From assembly GCA_022072085.1 (NCBI GenBank), contig JAJVII010000013.1, positions 55,772 to 119,771 of the forward strand: a DNA stretch of 64,000 bases, in the 5' to 3' direction. The first letter of the stretch is position 1. The number at the start of each line of letters is the position of its first letter. The notes under the pieces are model-generated. The model saw only the letters and a program-made list of their open reading frames with translations. It was not told where the DNA came from and did no database searches. The translations under genes and the position numbers were made by a program. Positions 37,495 to 46,350 of the stretch are shown here, in pieces. The DNA comes from Phycisphaerae bacterium. Its GTDB lineage: Bacteria; Planctomycetota; Phycisphaerae; JAJVII01.

Positions 37495-37604
37495 CCAACC
37501 ACAGGCCCCGGCCCGGGGAAACCAGCCCCCCGGGCAGTGGCCGGTGAGAATTGCCCAAAAGAAGATCGGTTCGTTTGGCCGATTATCCTTGCAGATCAGC
37601 TGAG

Positions 37605-37632
37605 TTCTGGGCAGAATGACACCGGCCCAGAA
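37605..37632. promoter_or_regulatory. Inverted repeat before the methyltransferase gene
   Basis: Perfect 8-bp arms TTCTGGGC (37605-37612) and GCCCAGAA (37625-37632) separated by 12 bp end 13 nt before the preferred methyltransferase start. Such repeats are often operators for modification genes, but binding by any protein here is untested. Confidence 0.4.
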
Positions 37633-37645
37633 CGGAGTCAACGGC

Positions 37646-40549
37646 ATGCCAACAAAGACACGGACAGCTGTAGCGAACCGCAGGACCCGGCGCAAGTCTC
37701 TTCTGGCGCAGGAGCGGCAGCCAGGTTCCAGCCACCTGCTTTGGGCCGGAGAGAGCGACAATCTCCTGGACGACGCCAGCAACGCAGCACCGACCTACCA
37801 GGAAGCCGCATCATGCGAAGACCTGCGCGCCCCTTCGATGGTCGCTGATAGCCTTCGCCAGATCGACTGGGCGTTCACCGCAGACGACACGTCCTACCTC
37901 ACCCACGACGTCCACCCGTATCCAGCCAAGTTCGTTCCGCAGATCCCTGGGAACCTGATTGCGCGACTATCCTTACGTGGCGAACTGGTGCTCGATCTCT
38001 TCGGGGGAAGCGGCACCACGGCACTCGAAGCTGTACGGCTTGGGCGACGGGCGGTCAGCCTTGATGCCAATCCCCTGGCCGGTCTCATTGGGCAGGTGAA
38101 GACGACGCGAATCGACAAGACGGCGATCACCGACCTTCATGCTCTCAGAACGTCATTGAAGGCTCACTTGACCATTCTTCCAGCCGATCCGAGCCGGACA
38201 GTCACGAAGTACGCGCAGTACGTACCGGACATACCCAATCGCGACAAGTGGTTCCCCGATTCTTCGTGCGGTGAACTGGCCCTGATTCGGTCATGCATGG
38301 ATCACACGGAGTCGTCCGCAGCGAAGGATATCGCGCTCTTGGCCATGTCGCGCGTTGTCCTGAAGGTCTCATTCCAGGACTCCGAGACACGATACGCCAG
38401 TCGCCCGAGAGCCATCCCGGTGGGGGAAACGCTCCGCAGGTACCTCGCCGAGCTGGATGCGGTTGCGAATCGGGTCATTAAGACCGTTCCGGACTTGCGA
38501 TACGGCGTCGTGCAGTTCATTACTGCAGACGCCCGACATCTCGACAGCACGCAGTTGTCAGACGAGTCCGTGGACTTGGTTGTTACCTCTCCTCCGTACG
38601 GTAACGCGTTTGACTATCACCTCTACCACAGGTTCAGACTCCTCTGGCTCGGGCACTCTCCGAAGGCACTTGCAGATGTCGAGATCGGCTCGCATCTGCG
38701 ACATCAGCGCTCAGCGGATGGCTTCGATGCCTACCTTGCCGACATGCAGCCGTGCATCGCTGCAATCGCCCGCGTGCTCAAACCCGGACGATATGCGGCT
38801 CTCGTTGTCGGGGATGCAATCTATAAGGGAAAGACGTACGCTGGCGCCGAATCGGTTTCCAAGCTGGGAGAGGCGGCGGGACTGGAGAACGTCTCTATCA
38901 TCAGCCGTCCGATTCACCGCACCAAGAGGTCGGTCATCGCGGCCGGAAGACGCGCGTCAGCCGAAAAACTACTCGTGCTGCATAAGCCGGCGAAGACCAG
39001 GATACTCGTCCTTCAGCCGCCTCCGTACAAGCTATGGGCTTACGAGGTCGCCCTTCGAAAACGCGAGACCGCCGGACTGCTCGGTCTGAAACCAACGGGC
39101 AACGGCGGAAATCTTCGCGTCGAGGTCGATCCATATCGTGCGCTAGCGGTCAGCCGGCTGACCTTCACCCACGCGGTCGTCGGCGATGGCGGGTTCCGGC
39201 AGCAGACGTGGCAGGCCATTCTGGAAAACGGTCTGGCTCACGTGAAGGCCGCAAGAAAAGACCCGAAATATGTCACGCATGGGCTGCACCCATACAAAGG
39301 CAAGTTTTACCCGCAGCTGGCCAAGGGGCTGATCAATGTCACTGGGCTGCGGTCAGGTGCGATCGTGTTCGATCCGTTCTGCGGAAGCGGAACGACGTTG
39401 CTGGAATGCTATCTGAACGGTCTGCGGCCGTACGGGTGCGACATGCATCCTCTCGCCGCGAAGATCGCTTCAGCGAAGATCGGCATCCTGGAGGCCAACC
39501 CGGATATACTGACGGAAGCTGTCTCCGCCCTCCTGGCGAAACTTGAATCCGCTCCATCTGACATGCCCTACGGCGTGGACGAATTCAAAGCGGAAACTGT
39601 CGAGGAAATCGGAAGCTGGTTCGCCAAGCCCATCATCGCCAAGCTCAACTGGCTGTTACGGGCCCTGCGTTCCGTGAGCGCGGGGGCAATCCGTGATTTC
39701 CTGGAAGTGGTTTTCAGCAGCATCATCCGGGACGTGTCACAGCAGGATCCTTGCGACCTTCGGATCAGGCGACGAAAGGAGCCCCTCTGCGATGCGGATG
39801 TTCTCGGGATGTTCCGAAGCGCCCTCGATACTCAGTATCAGCGCATTGAGAGATTCTGGTCGGTTCGCGGATACTGCCCTTACCAGTTCTTCGCGGGGTC
39901 TGTGTGCGAGGGCGATTCCCGTAATGTTGACACCGTTCGCCGTCTTAACCTTCAGGACGGAACGGTGGACTTCATCCTGACGAGTCCGCCCTATGCAACT
40001 GCACTGCCCTACATCGATACGGACAGGCTATCCCTGCTGGTCCTCATGGGAATGGACAGCGGCAAGCGCCGTCCCATCGAAGAGGGCCTGACGGGCTCAC
40101 GGGAAATCCGGCGAAGTGACAGGAGCAAGCTGGAGGAGGAGCTGCACGGAGAGGTGGCCTTGCCGGACGAGATCGTGCGATTCCTCCGCTCTCTCTACGA
40201 GAAGAACAGCAAGAACGGAGTAGGCTTCAGGCGACGGAACATGCCGGCCCTGCTGCTGCGGTTCTTCAAGGACATGAATGCTGTCCTGACCAACTGTAGT
40301 CGCCTGCTGAAGCCCGGAGGCGAGGCCATGATCGTGCTGGGAGACAGCTGCACCACGGTGGATGGCGAGCAATGGGTCATCCCGACGACCCGGTACGTGG
40401 AATCACTCGGTGTCTTGGCGGGACTTGAACCGGTGGAGCATATCCCCATCACCGTAACGACTGACAATCACAAGCACGTCAAGAATGCCATCACCGAAAA
40501 CGTCGTAATCCGGATGCGCCGGTCTGCCGACAAATCCATGCGCGGTTAG
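37646..40549 (+). CDS. Fused tandem DNA methyltransferase (two N4-cytosine/N6-adenine-type domains)
   Basis: A 967-aa protein with two complete methyltransferase domains. Domain 1 has the AdoMet loop DLFGGSGTTALEA near residue 115 and the catalytic TSPPYGNAFDY near 313. Domain 2 has DPFCGSGTTLLEC near 575 and TSPPYATALPY near 778. The S-P-P-Y form is typical of N4-cytosine enzymes, though N6-adenine cannot be excluded. The HPYPAKF and LHPYKGKFYP motifs before each AdoMet loop repeat each other, showing an internal duplication. Start is the ATG after GGAG at 37646; an ATG at 37616 lies inside the inverted repeat. It converges on the PLD-family endonuclease gene, with stops overlapping by 3 nt, so the two form a restriction-modification system. 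Confidence 0.9.
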   Translation: MPTKTRTAVANRRTRRKSLLAQERQPGSSHLLWAGESDNLLDDASNAAPTYQEAASCEDLRAPSMVADSLRQIDWAFTADDTSYLTHDVHPYPAKFVPQIPGNLIARLSLRGELVLDLFGGSGTTALEAVRLGRRAVSLDANPLAGLIGQVKTTRIDKTAITDLHALRTSLKAHLTILPADPSRTVTKYAQYVPDIPNRDKWFPDSSCGELALIRSCMDHTESSAAKDIALLAMSRVVLKVSFQDSETRYASRPRAIPVGETLRRYLAELDAVANRVIKTVPDLRYGVVQFITADARHLDSTQLSDESVDLVVTSPPYGNAFDYHLYHRFRLLWLGHSPKALADVEIGSHLRHQRSADGFDAYLADMQPCIAAIARVLKPGRYAALVVGDAIYKGKTYAGAESVSKLGEAAGLENVSIISRPIHRTKRSVIAAGRRASAEKLLVLHKPAKTRILVLQPPPYKLWAYEVALRKRETAGLLGLKPTGNGGNLRVEVDPYRALAVSRLTFTHAVVGDGGFRQQTWQAILENGLAHVKAARKDPKYVTHGLHPYKGKFYPQLAKGLINVTGLRSGAIVFDPFCGSGTTLLECYLNGLRPYGCDMHPLAAKIASAKIGILEANPDILTEAVSALLAKLESAPSDMPYGVDEFKAETVEEIGSWFAKPIIAKLNWLLRALRSVSAGAIRDFLEVVFSSIIRDVSQQDPCDLRIRRRKEPLCDADVLGMFRSALDTQYQRIERFWSVRGYCPYQFFAGSVCEGDSRNVDTVRRLNLQDGTVDFILTSPPYATALPYIDTDRLSLLVLMGMDSGKRRPIEEGLTGSREIRRSDRSKLEEELHGEVALPDEIVRFLRSLYEKNSKNGVGFRRRNMPALLLRFFKDMNAVLTNCSRLLKPGGEAMIVLGDSCTTVDGEQWVIPTTRYVESLGVLAGLEPVEHIPITVTTDNHKHVKNAITENVVIRMRRSADKSMRG

Positions 40550-41784
40550 AGCCAACCGAACTTCCTGGGCTTGGCCCTCCCGCCAGAGGGCATCTTCTGG
40601 TTGCAGACGCCCAAGTAATCGTCGTATTGCGGACTGCCCTCGACAAAGACAGCGATGTCGTAGTCGAGACCTGTAGCCTCTGCTGCCTGCCGCATCACCA
40701 TGACCGAACCTACCGGGACTGCCTTGACAACGTCTGGCGGGACCGTGATGCGTATCTCAGACTTCTTCTCGTAGTAGACCGTGTTGAGGTTCATCTGTCC
40801 GTGTCGAACGACGAGCTTGCCGGATGCTCCGTAGACTCTGAGGTCAACGATGGGGTCCGGCGTTCGCTGGGGGTGCGAGGGATTTTGTGGCTTCTTGGGA
40901 ACCGTCCGGCCTGTGAACGGCCATCCGAAGAATGCCGGATCCTGATCGACAGCCCGCTTGCTCAGGAAGACCTCTCCATTGTGGTGCGGGCTGATCTGGA
41001 TGACCAACGCTTGTGTGCCTACGCGGGGCCGCACGGGAGCTGCCGTGGCGAGCGGGGCTGGAGCAGCCTTCTTGGCCGCCCGCGGCATGGTTGGTCGAGG
41101 AGGCATGCTTCCGGGCGGAATTGGACTGGGTGGACGGACACGCAGTCCTGGGAATTTCGGGTGGCCCGATGGGCCGGAGGTCGCGACCGGCGCCCTGGTC
41201 GCCACGCCGGGCCGCCGCATCTGATTCTCGTCGAGAACCATGCCGGTCGATGTCAACTGCGACAGAACGGTCGCGTCCAGCAGCACGCTCGCCTGGACCG
41301 CGTCATCCCAGCAGGCCAGCAACTCGGCCATGAGTGCGTCCTCGGCCGGTAATTCCAATTCGAGTCTGACGCAAGACTCCAGGTTGGTTTCCGTTCCTCC
41401 GACCGTCAGGTTGTTCGATCCGACATAGCCTACCGCCCGCTTCGGCCCAGCGAACAGGTAGACCTTCGGGTGGAATGTCGGGCTGAACGCGCTCGTGCCT
41501 CCACAGGCGACATAAGTCTCCCGGAAGTTCTGAAGGGCGAACTCCAGTGCCTGTCTACTGGTTCCTCGCTGATCTACGCCAAGGACTGCCCGCACTGCCT
41601 TGCCGCCTGATTTCCAGCGGCAGATGTCCTCGCGTAGCCTCAGCAGGGGGCCATGCTTTGCGAAGGCCACGATCATCCGCATTTCGTTGAAGTCCGAGGA
41701 CGCGAAGTTCGACTTCAATTGGTCGATGAGCCTAGCCCTGCCGACAGGCTGATCCGTTGGTCGTAGGAGCGTGATTATGGGCAT
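40546..41784 (-). CDS. PLD-superfamily restriction endonuclease (BfiI/NgoFVII-like)
   Basis: A 412-aa protein. The N-terminal half is a phospholipase-D-fold nuclease with one half-site: His105 and Lys107 in FHPKVYLF, Asn124/125 in GSNNLTVGG and Glu136 in TNLES. These spacings agree with the His-Lys-Asn-Glu active site known for BfiI, a metal-independent enzyme that works as a dimer with a single active site. A Pro/Ala-rich linker (about 215-265) leads to a C-terminal domain (QISPHHNGEVFLSKRAV, DLRVYGASGKLVVRHGQMNL) like the B3-type DNA-binding domain of NgoFVII relatives. The ATG follows GGGAGGA. Convergent with the dual methyltransferase, its presumed protector. Confidence 0.82.
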   Translation of the reverse strand: MPIITLLRPTDQPVGRARLIDQLKSNFASSDFNEMRMIVAFAKHGPLLRLREDICRWKSGGKAVRAVLGVDQRGTSRQALEFALQNFRETYVACGGTSAFSPTFHPKVYLFAGPKRAVGYVGSNNLTVGGTETNLESCVRLELELPAEDALMAELLACWDDAVQASVLLDATVLSQLTSTGMVLDENQMRRPGVATRAPVATSGPSGHPKFPGLRVRPPSPIPPGSMPPRPTMPRAAKKAAPAPLATAAPVRPRVGTQALVIQISPHHNGEVFLSKRAVDQDPAFFGWPFTGRTVPKKPQNPSHPQRTPDPIVDLRVYGASGKLVVRHGQMNLNTVYYEKKSEIRITVPPDVVKAVPVGSVMVMRQAAEATGLDYDIAVFVEGSPQYDDYLGVCNQKMPSGGRAKPRKFGWL

Positions 41785-41891
41785 TTTCTATCCTCCCGAT
41801 GGGAAGGCCACGAGTTTAGCAGTGAAGGGGACTGTTGCATAGGGGTGTACGCCGCGGAGCTTTCGGCCCAGCCAGCAGACAGAAGCCGGCG

Positions 41892-42788
41892 TCAATCATC
41901 GTCGCTACCTGGGAAAAGCTCTTCCTCCGGGATGGTCAGGAGGACCAGCAGCGTCTGCATGGAGGGCACGCCGTAGTAATGCTCGTACACCGGGGCGTCG
42001 GCGGCGTGGTCGTTGTCGTAGGTCTGGAACCATTCGCTGGCGAAGGCCTGCCCCTTGTCGTCCGGCCCGATTCCGCCGGCGAATGCCTGCCACTTCGGAC
42101 GGGCCGCCGGCGGCAGGTCGCTGCCGCGGGGCCGGGGGTAGCAGCCGCCCTCGATCATCGCCCGCGAGTGGAAGCTGAAGGCCACTCGGCCCTCGCGAAC
42201 GCCGACCAAGGCGCATGGGAAGTCCGACAGTTCGATGCCGCGGCGGGCCGTGCTGGTCACGGATGTTCGGAAGGCCCGCGCCCATTCCTCGATCTGTGCG
42301 AAGGTCAGGTCTCCCTCGTTGACCATCGGCGCCAGCAGATCGGACGGCATGAGTAACCCGGCGGCGAAGGCGTCGGCCTCGGTTTCAATGGTCCGGTCGC
42401 TGAGGAACTCGCCCCTGGATGGGTGCGACTTGCCGGTACGCCGCAGGAACGCGCGGTGAGCCTCGATGAAGTAGTGTCCCAGCTCGTGGGCTATCGAGAA
42501 CCTCGTGCGGGGGTGGTGGCCGCCCTCAGGAAATCGGGCGTCGTACTTGGTGTTGTAGAACAGCAGGAAGCGGTTCTTTGAGCGGTGATACTCGAGCTGG
42601 CCATCGAATCGATCATGAAAGTCCGCCCCCATCGCGCACAACAGGGGCTTCTCGCTGCCTGCGACGGCGAGCGGATCAATCGGCGCCGAGGCGATCCTCA
42701 GGGCCCCGAGCACTTCGGCGGCTCGCTCAATCGCCTTTTCCTGGCGGTTCTGAATCTCCGCCCAGTCCAGTCTGGTTCTCTTGCCCAT
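41892..42788 (-). CDS. ImmA/IrrE-type zinc metallopeptidase (DUF955)
   Basis: A 298-aa protein. The zinc motif RFSIAHELGHYFIEAH (HExxH) and the downstream ETEADAFAAGLLMP Glu are both intact. ImmA/IrrE peptidases cleave repressors or anti-sigma-like proteins in response to a signal. The start used (MGKRTRL) overlaps the upstream 134-aa gene by 62 nt, which is long but leaves both natural proteins intact. The last 110 residues (RRGIELSDFPCALVGVREGR) form an extra sensory-looking domain beyond the peptidase. Its operon also contains a sigma factor, so proteolytic control of transcription is likely. Confidence 0.85.
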   Translation of the reverse strand: MGKRTRLDWAEIQNRQEKAIERAAEVLGALRIASAPIDPLAVAGSEKPLLCAMGADFHDRFDGQLEYHRSKNRFLLFYNTKYDARFPEGGHHPRTRFSIAHELGHYFIEAHRAFLRRTGKSHPSRGEFLSDRTIETEADAFAAGLLMPSDLLAPMVNEGDLTFAQIEEWARAFRTSVTSTARRGIELSDFPCALVGVREGRVAFSFHSRAMIEGGCYPRPRGSDLPPAARPKWQAFAGGIGPDDKGQAFASEWFQTYDNDHAADAPVYEHYYGVPSMQTLLVLLTIPEEELFPGSDDD

Positions 42789-43131
42789 CGGGCGACCCGT
42801 CCTCGAGCGCCTTGCGGCGCAGCTCATCAAGCAGGTCATCAGTCTCCGCGTCGGCCTGGCCTTCGTTGCGGTTGAGCTGGTAGACGTCCTCTTCGATTGC
42901 CTGGGAATCGGCCCCCGGCACTTCCAAATCCACCGGCTCCGGCGTCCAAACGGCCAGCTCACCGGACGTGACCTGCTCAATGATGGAACTGATCTGCGAA
43001 TCGGAGAGCTTCTCATCCGGCAGCGCATCGAATTCCTTCTGCGCCTCTTCCGGGGTCAAAGGGGCGACGCCCGACCGCCGAGCCAGGTCCTTCGCCACCT
43101 GCTGCCAGAACCTGTCAGCTTCGCTGGTCAT
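42727..43131 (-). CDS. Small acidic protein between sigma factor and ImmA/IrrE peptidase
   Basis: A 134-aa very acidic protein with no transmembrane segment. The N-terminal part has helical heptads (DRFWQQVAKDLARRSGV, LTPEEAQKEFDALPDEKL, SDSQISSIIEQVTSGEL) and the C-terminal 60 residues are low-complexity Asp/Glu/Gly. No named family recognised. It starts 2 nt after the sigma factor stop (minus strand). The position, size and charge suggest an anti-sigma factor or a substrate of the peptidase, but this is inference. Confidence 0.75.
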   Translation of the reverse strand: MTSEADRFWQQVAKDLARRSGVAPLTPEEAQKEFDALPDEKLSDSQISSIIEQVTSGELAVWTPEPVDLEVPGADSQAIEEDVYQLNRNEGQADAETDDLLDELRRKALEDGSPDGQENQTGLGGDSEPPGKGD

Positions 43132-43133
43132 GG

Positions 43134-43751
43134 CTACCTCTTCCTGTCCGCGGGCTGGCGGCTCGACTGCTCCACCTGCCTCTTGAGGGCCTCCCGCGCC
43201 TTGGACCGGGACACATAGACAGCGTTCTTGCTGGTCCCGTGAATCTCGGCAAGTCGCCCCGCGTCCGCCAGGCCGCCGGCCGCCAGATCGGCCTTAATGA
43301 TGGCCTTCTGGAGTGTCGGCAGCGCCTCGACGGCTTTGCACAGGGCATCGATCCTCGGGTCATCGGCGCCTTCGGCGGCTTCGACCGTTTCATCCTCGGG
43401 CGGGTCGCCGGCGGGATCGTACATGGCGTCGTATTCCAGGTTCTTCGAGCGGTAGCCGGCCTCCCGGCGGATAATGCTCTGCGCCGCTCGCTGGGCGATG
43501 CGAATGCACCAGGAAGGCAGAGAGCCTTTGCTCTCCTCGTAGCGATCCGCGAACCGCCAGACGTTGTAGATGGCGACGTTGAACGCCTCATTCAGTTCGC
43601 CTTCCTGCAGGCTGCCGCTGTAATACTTCACCAGAAAAGCCCTTATGCGCCAGCCGTACCTCTCCAGGAGCAGACGCAGGCCCTCCTGGTCGCCCATGGC
43701 CATCTTCAGGGCGATGTCCGAATCGGTGACTTTCGATCCGTCGTCAGCCAT
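43134..43751 (-). CDS. ECF-like RNA polymerase sigma factor
   Basis: A 205-aa sigma70-family protein. Region 2 is seen in SDIALKMAMGDQEGLRLLLE, RIRAFLVKYY, NEAFNVAIYNVWRFADRYE and SLPSWCIRIAQRAAQSIIRR. Region 4 is LPTLQKAIIKADLAAGG then RLAEIHGTSKNAVYVSRSKA, the HTH that reads the -35. The acidic linker between is long. It heads a minus-strand operon with the 134-aa protein and the ImmA/IrrE peptidase and is divergent from the 392-aa gene, across an inverted repeat. Confidence 0.88.
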   Translation of the reverse strand: MADDGSKVTDSDIALKMAMGDQEGLRLLLERYGWRIRAFLVKYYSGSLQEGELNEAFNVAIYNVWRFADRYEESKGSLPSWCIRIAQRAAQSIIRREAGYRSKNLEYDAMYDPAGDPPEDETVEAAEGADDPRIDALCKAVEALPTLQKAIIKADLAAGGLADAGRLAEIHGTSKNAVYVSRSKAREALKRQVEQSSRQPADRKR

Positions 43752-43791
43752 CAGCGTTCCGCTTTCCGCTGCCGTAATGACTACGCGGCCC

Positions 43792-43836
43792 CCTTAACTG
43801 CGGGGTGATGAAGAAAATGTTCCCGCCCGGTTAAGG
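43792..43836. promoter_or_regulatory. Inverted repeat in the divergent sigma / 392-aa gene promoter region
   Basis: Perfect arms CCTTAAC (43792-43798) and GTTAAGG (43830-43836), each followed inward by a GC-rich block (GCGGGG / CCCGCC), face each other across about 31 bp. They lie between the divergent sigma and 392-aa genes. The sequence is well placed to control both directions, either as an operator or as two inverted sigma-recognition elements. Confidence 0.5.
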
Positions 43837-44015
43837 CTGCCTTTGCCCGGGGCGTATTCGATACGAGGGGACGGGTGTTCCGCTCTCTCGTCACGGCGGC
43901 CCGGAAACAATGTATCCGCAGAGCGGACCGGATGCTAGAGGGCAGCCATCAGCGGCCGCGCGGGCGCTCCGCCCCGCGACGGATCGCGGGCACGGCGGAG
44001 CGGGAGCTGATCAGC

Positions 44016-45194
44016 ATGGCAAGGCATTTCGACCCGAGGAAGGTGCTCAAGCAGGTGTCCAACCGACTGCTGCGGAAATTCTTCTCGCAGCGCGGCGAGC
44101 TGCAGGACGTTGCCTGGGACGGTCTGCCGGAAACGCAGATCGCCCCCGTCTTCGCGGCCTGGCAGCAGCTGCCTGATGTCAGGCGCAAGGAGGTCCAGGT
44201 CATCCTCCAGGACGTCAACGAATTGGCCGACGAGCGTGGCCTGGGCGTCCTGGCCGAGGAAATCCGCCGCTGGTGCCCGGAGAAGATGGCCGAGTTCGCC
44301 ATGCTCGAGGGCCGCTGCGACAAGGCGATGTGGGTGCACCTGGAGATGCCGGACATTTTCGACGAGGCGGCGATGTTCGCCCGCGCCGACGCCCTGGAGT
44401 CCGGGCGCTACTGGGTCAAGCGCAACAGCCTGCCCCGCGTGCCGCTGGCGGTGGACGACCGGATGAGGCAGTCGCTGGCCGAGGCCCTGGTCGGCTACTA
44501 CAAGCCGAACCAGTGCCGGGGCTACTGGTGCCACATTGAACACTACCAGCGGGGCAACGGCGACGACTACTTCTTCGCCTACCTGGACGACTACCCCGAC
44601 AACCGGCTGGTCTTCGACGACGGCGGCCAGATGCACAAGCAGCCGGAGCGGGACGCCTTTACGAATGTCTTCGTCTACTCGCGGACCGATGGCACGCTGG
44701 ACATGTTCGCCCGCGGGGGCAGGAAGGTCTACGAGCCGCTCCAGGGCGCTTTCTGCCGGGCGGTCCTGGCGGACGATATCGATCCGGCTGATCCCGACAA
44801 GCCCGCCTTCCTGCTGGAGGGCTTCAAGGACCGCGCCATGCAACTGCCCACCGATCCGGCCGACCGCGTGGCCGAGGTTCGGGTCCGCAAGATGGGGCTG
44901 GCGGCGGTGGATTCGCCGGGCGACGAGATCACCGTCAAGGCCGGCGGCAGCCACGACAGGAACCACATCTACGACCTGATCGACCAGTGGCTGGACGCCA
45001 GGAACTTGCCGATGACCCGCGTCCAGGTGACCCGTGTGACCGTGACCCTGAAGTTCATGAGCGACGGCCAGCGGAAGGCCAGGACAATGACGTTTGACGT
45101 GAGCTGCCCGAACTCGTGCAACCTCAAGAGTAAGCCCGACGAGATGCGGGCCGTCGGCGAGCGGTGTCTGAAGTTGTGGGGGGTCGCACAATGA
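44016..45194 (+). CDS. Unknown protein, 392 aa, divergent from the sigma/ImmA operon
   Basis: Not recognised. The ATG before ARHFDPRKVLKQ follows GGGAG. N-terminal helices (LLRKFFSQRGELQDVAW, VRRKEVQVILQDVNELADER) lead to a middle domain with many aromatic and acidic residues (GYYKPNQCRGYWCHIEHYQR, DYFFAYLDDYPDNRLVF). The C-terminal domain is strand-rich (NLPMTRVQVTRVTVTLKFMS, MTFDVSCPNSCNLKSKPDE). There are no signal peptide or TM helices. It overlaps the following 327-aa gene by ATGA, so the pair is made together. A shared regulatory region with the sigma/ImmA operon suggests one system. Confidence 0.8.
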   Translation: MARHFDPRKVLKQVSNRLLRKFFSQRGELQDVAWDGLPETQIAPVFAAWQQLPDVRRKEVQVILQDVNELADERGLGVLAEEIRRWCPEKMAEFAMLEGRCDKAMWVHLEMPDIFDEAAMFARADALESGRYWVKRNSLPRVPLAVDDRMRQSLAEALVGYYKPNQCRGYWCHIEHYQRGNGDDYFFAYLDDYPDNRLVFDDGGQMHKQPERDAFTNVFVYSRTDGTLDMFARGGRKVYEPLQGAFCRAVLADDIDPADPDKPAFLLEGFKDRAMQLPTDPADRVAEVRVRKMGLAAVDSPGDEITVKAGGSHDRNHIYDLIDQWLDARNLPMTRVQVTRVTVTLKFMSDGQRKARTMTFDVSCPNSCNLKSKPDEMRAVGERCLKLWGVAQ

Positions 45195-46174
45195 GCGACC
45201 CGCTTGATGTGATCTGGCGGAGCATGGAAACACCTGCGCCGGTGTTTGGGGCGAGGCAGGTCCGATCCTGGCCCCGCGGCGCCCTGGACTGTCTGGCCGG
45301 GAGCGGCCTGCTGGTGCGGGCCGCCAACGCCTCTCACATAACCTGCCCATCCTGCGCCGGCGGCCACGACGCCGAGGTCGAATGCAGGGAGTCCCGCGAC
45401 GGGCGAATGCGGTTCTTCATCCATTGCCCGGAATCGCTGCGGGTGGAGGTGCCGCCCGACATGCTCATCCAGTGGGCCATCGACTTCGACGCCCTGGCCC
45501 GATTGGTCGCCACGGGCATGGCGCTGGCGGGCACATGCGCCCCGCTGATCCCCGGACGGCTGTGGCGGCTCGGCAAGACAGCCTGGCAGGGCGCGAGCCG
45601 CGAGGTCCTGCTGGCCCGGGGCTTGGCGAGCCCCGACGGCCCGGCAATCGCAGTGCGAATCGGGACGGGCGGCAGGCCCATTGTCCTGATCGGCGACCAG
45701 CCGCCGCCGCCCGAAATCTGGCCGGGCCGCGTCCCGGCGGTCGTCACGTTATCACGCGTTGCGGTCTTGGGCGGGGCGGGCATCGAGGTGAACCCAACGC
45801 ACATGATGCTGCTGGTCAAGGACGCCGATGCCGCCAGCGAAGCCCTTAATCCGATGCCCCTGGCCCCGAAACAGAAGAAGCTCCTGGTTCGCCGACAGCT
45901 CAAGGCGGAGATCAAGTCGTTTCTGAAGGACGATGATCTGATCGCTGCCTGGCGGCAACACGGTTCCTGCCGCGCTGCCGCCACGGCCCTGTCCGAAGAG
46001 CGCGGCACCCGGATCACAAAGGACATGGTCAACCGTGCAATCCAGCGCCGCGGCGGAGTGAGGGCATTGGCCGCCGCCGATGACAGTGCATCGGTCCGCC
46101 GCACTGTCGCGTCGCAACGACGCGACAGGTCAGGAAAAATTCTTCACCGCTCGCAACCCGCTGAATCTGAATGA
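45191..46174 (+). CDS. Unknown protein, 327 aa, zinc-binding N-terminus and C-terminal HTH
   Basis: Not recognised as a family. After CLAGSGLLVRAAN comes a zinc-like knuckle (ITCPSCAGGHDAEVEC … FFIHCPES). A middle alpha/beta domain (DGPAIAVRIGTGGRPIVLIG, VPAVVTLSRVAVLGGAG) follows. The C-terminal 70 residues include KSFLKDDDLIAAWRQHGSCR and AAATALSEERGTRITKDMVN, a convincing helix-turn-helix, then a basic tail. A DNA-binding role is likely. Start codon overlaps the preceding stop (ATGA). The true C-terminus is uncertain because the last 30 residues look non-natural. Confidence 0.75.
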   Translation: MSDPLDVIWRSMETPAPVFGARQVRSWPRGALDCLAGSGLLVRAANASHITCPSCAGGHDAEVECRESRDGRMRFFIHCPESLRVEVPPDMLIQWAIDFDALARLVATGMALAGTCAPLIPGRLWRLGKTAWQGASREVLLARGLASPDGPAIAVRIGTGGRPIVLIGDQPPPPEIWPGRVPAVVTLSRVAVLGGAGIEVNPTHMMLLVKDADAASEALNPMPLAPKQKKLLVRRQLKAEIKSFLKDDDLIAAWRQHGSCRAAATALSEERGTRITKDMVNRAIQRRGGVRALAAADDSASVRRTVASQRRDRSGKILHRSQPAESE

Positions 46175-46295
46175 CTTACGCTGCGGCAATCGCGGCGGAC
46201 AACCTGCCTTCATCTCACCAAGACCGCGACACCGCGGCAGCCGGGTGAAGCCGAGAGGCCGAGCCCGGAAGTCGCCAGGGTCGCGGTTGTTCTTT

Positions 46296-46316
46296 GGGGC
46301 GGCAGTGTGCCGCCCC
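46296..46316. other. Perfect hairpin in the gap before the first plus-strand sigma gene
   Basis: GGGGCGGCA (46296-46304) and its complement (46308-46316) with a 3-nt loop. There is no T-run after it on either strand, so a rho-independent terminator is unlikely. It may still define the end of the preceding pair or act as an RNA structure in the leader of the sigma gene at 46374. The rest of the 199-bp gap shows no gene. Confidence 0.4.
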
Positions 46317-46350
46317 GCAACCCGCCCCTGAGCTGACCCTGACTGGGCAG

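Noticed and set aside
46296..46316. Rho-independent terminator
   Set aside because: Stem is perfect but no T-tract follows on either strand.
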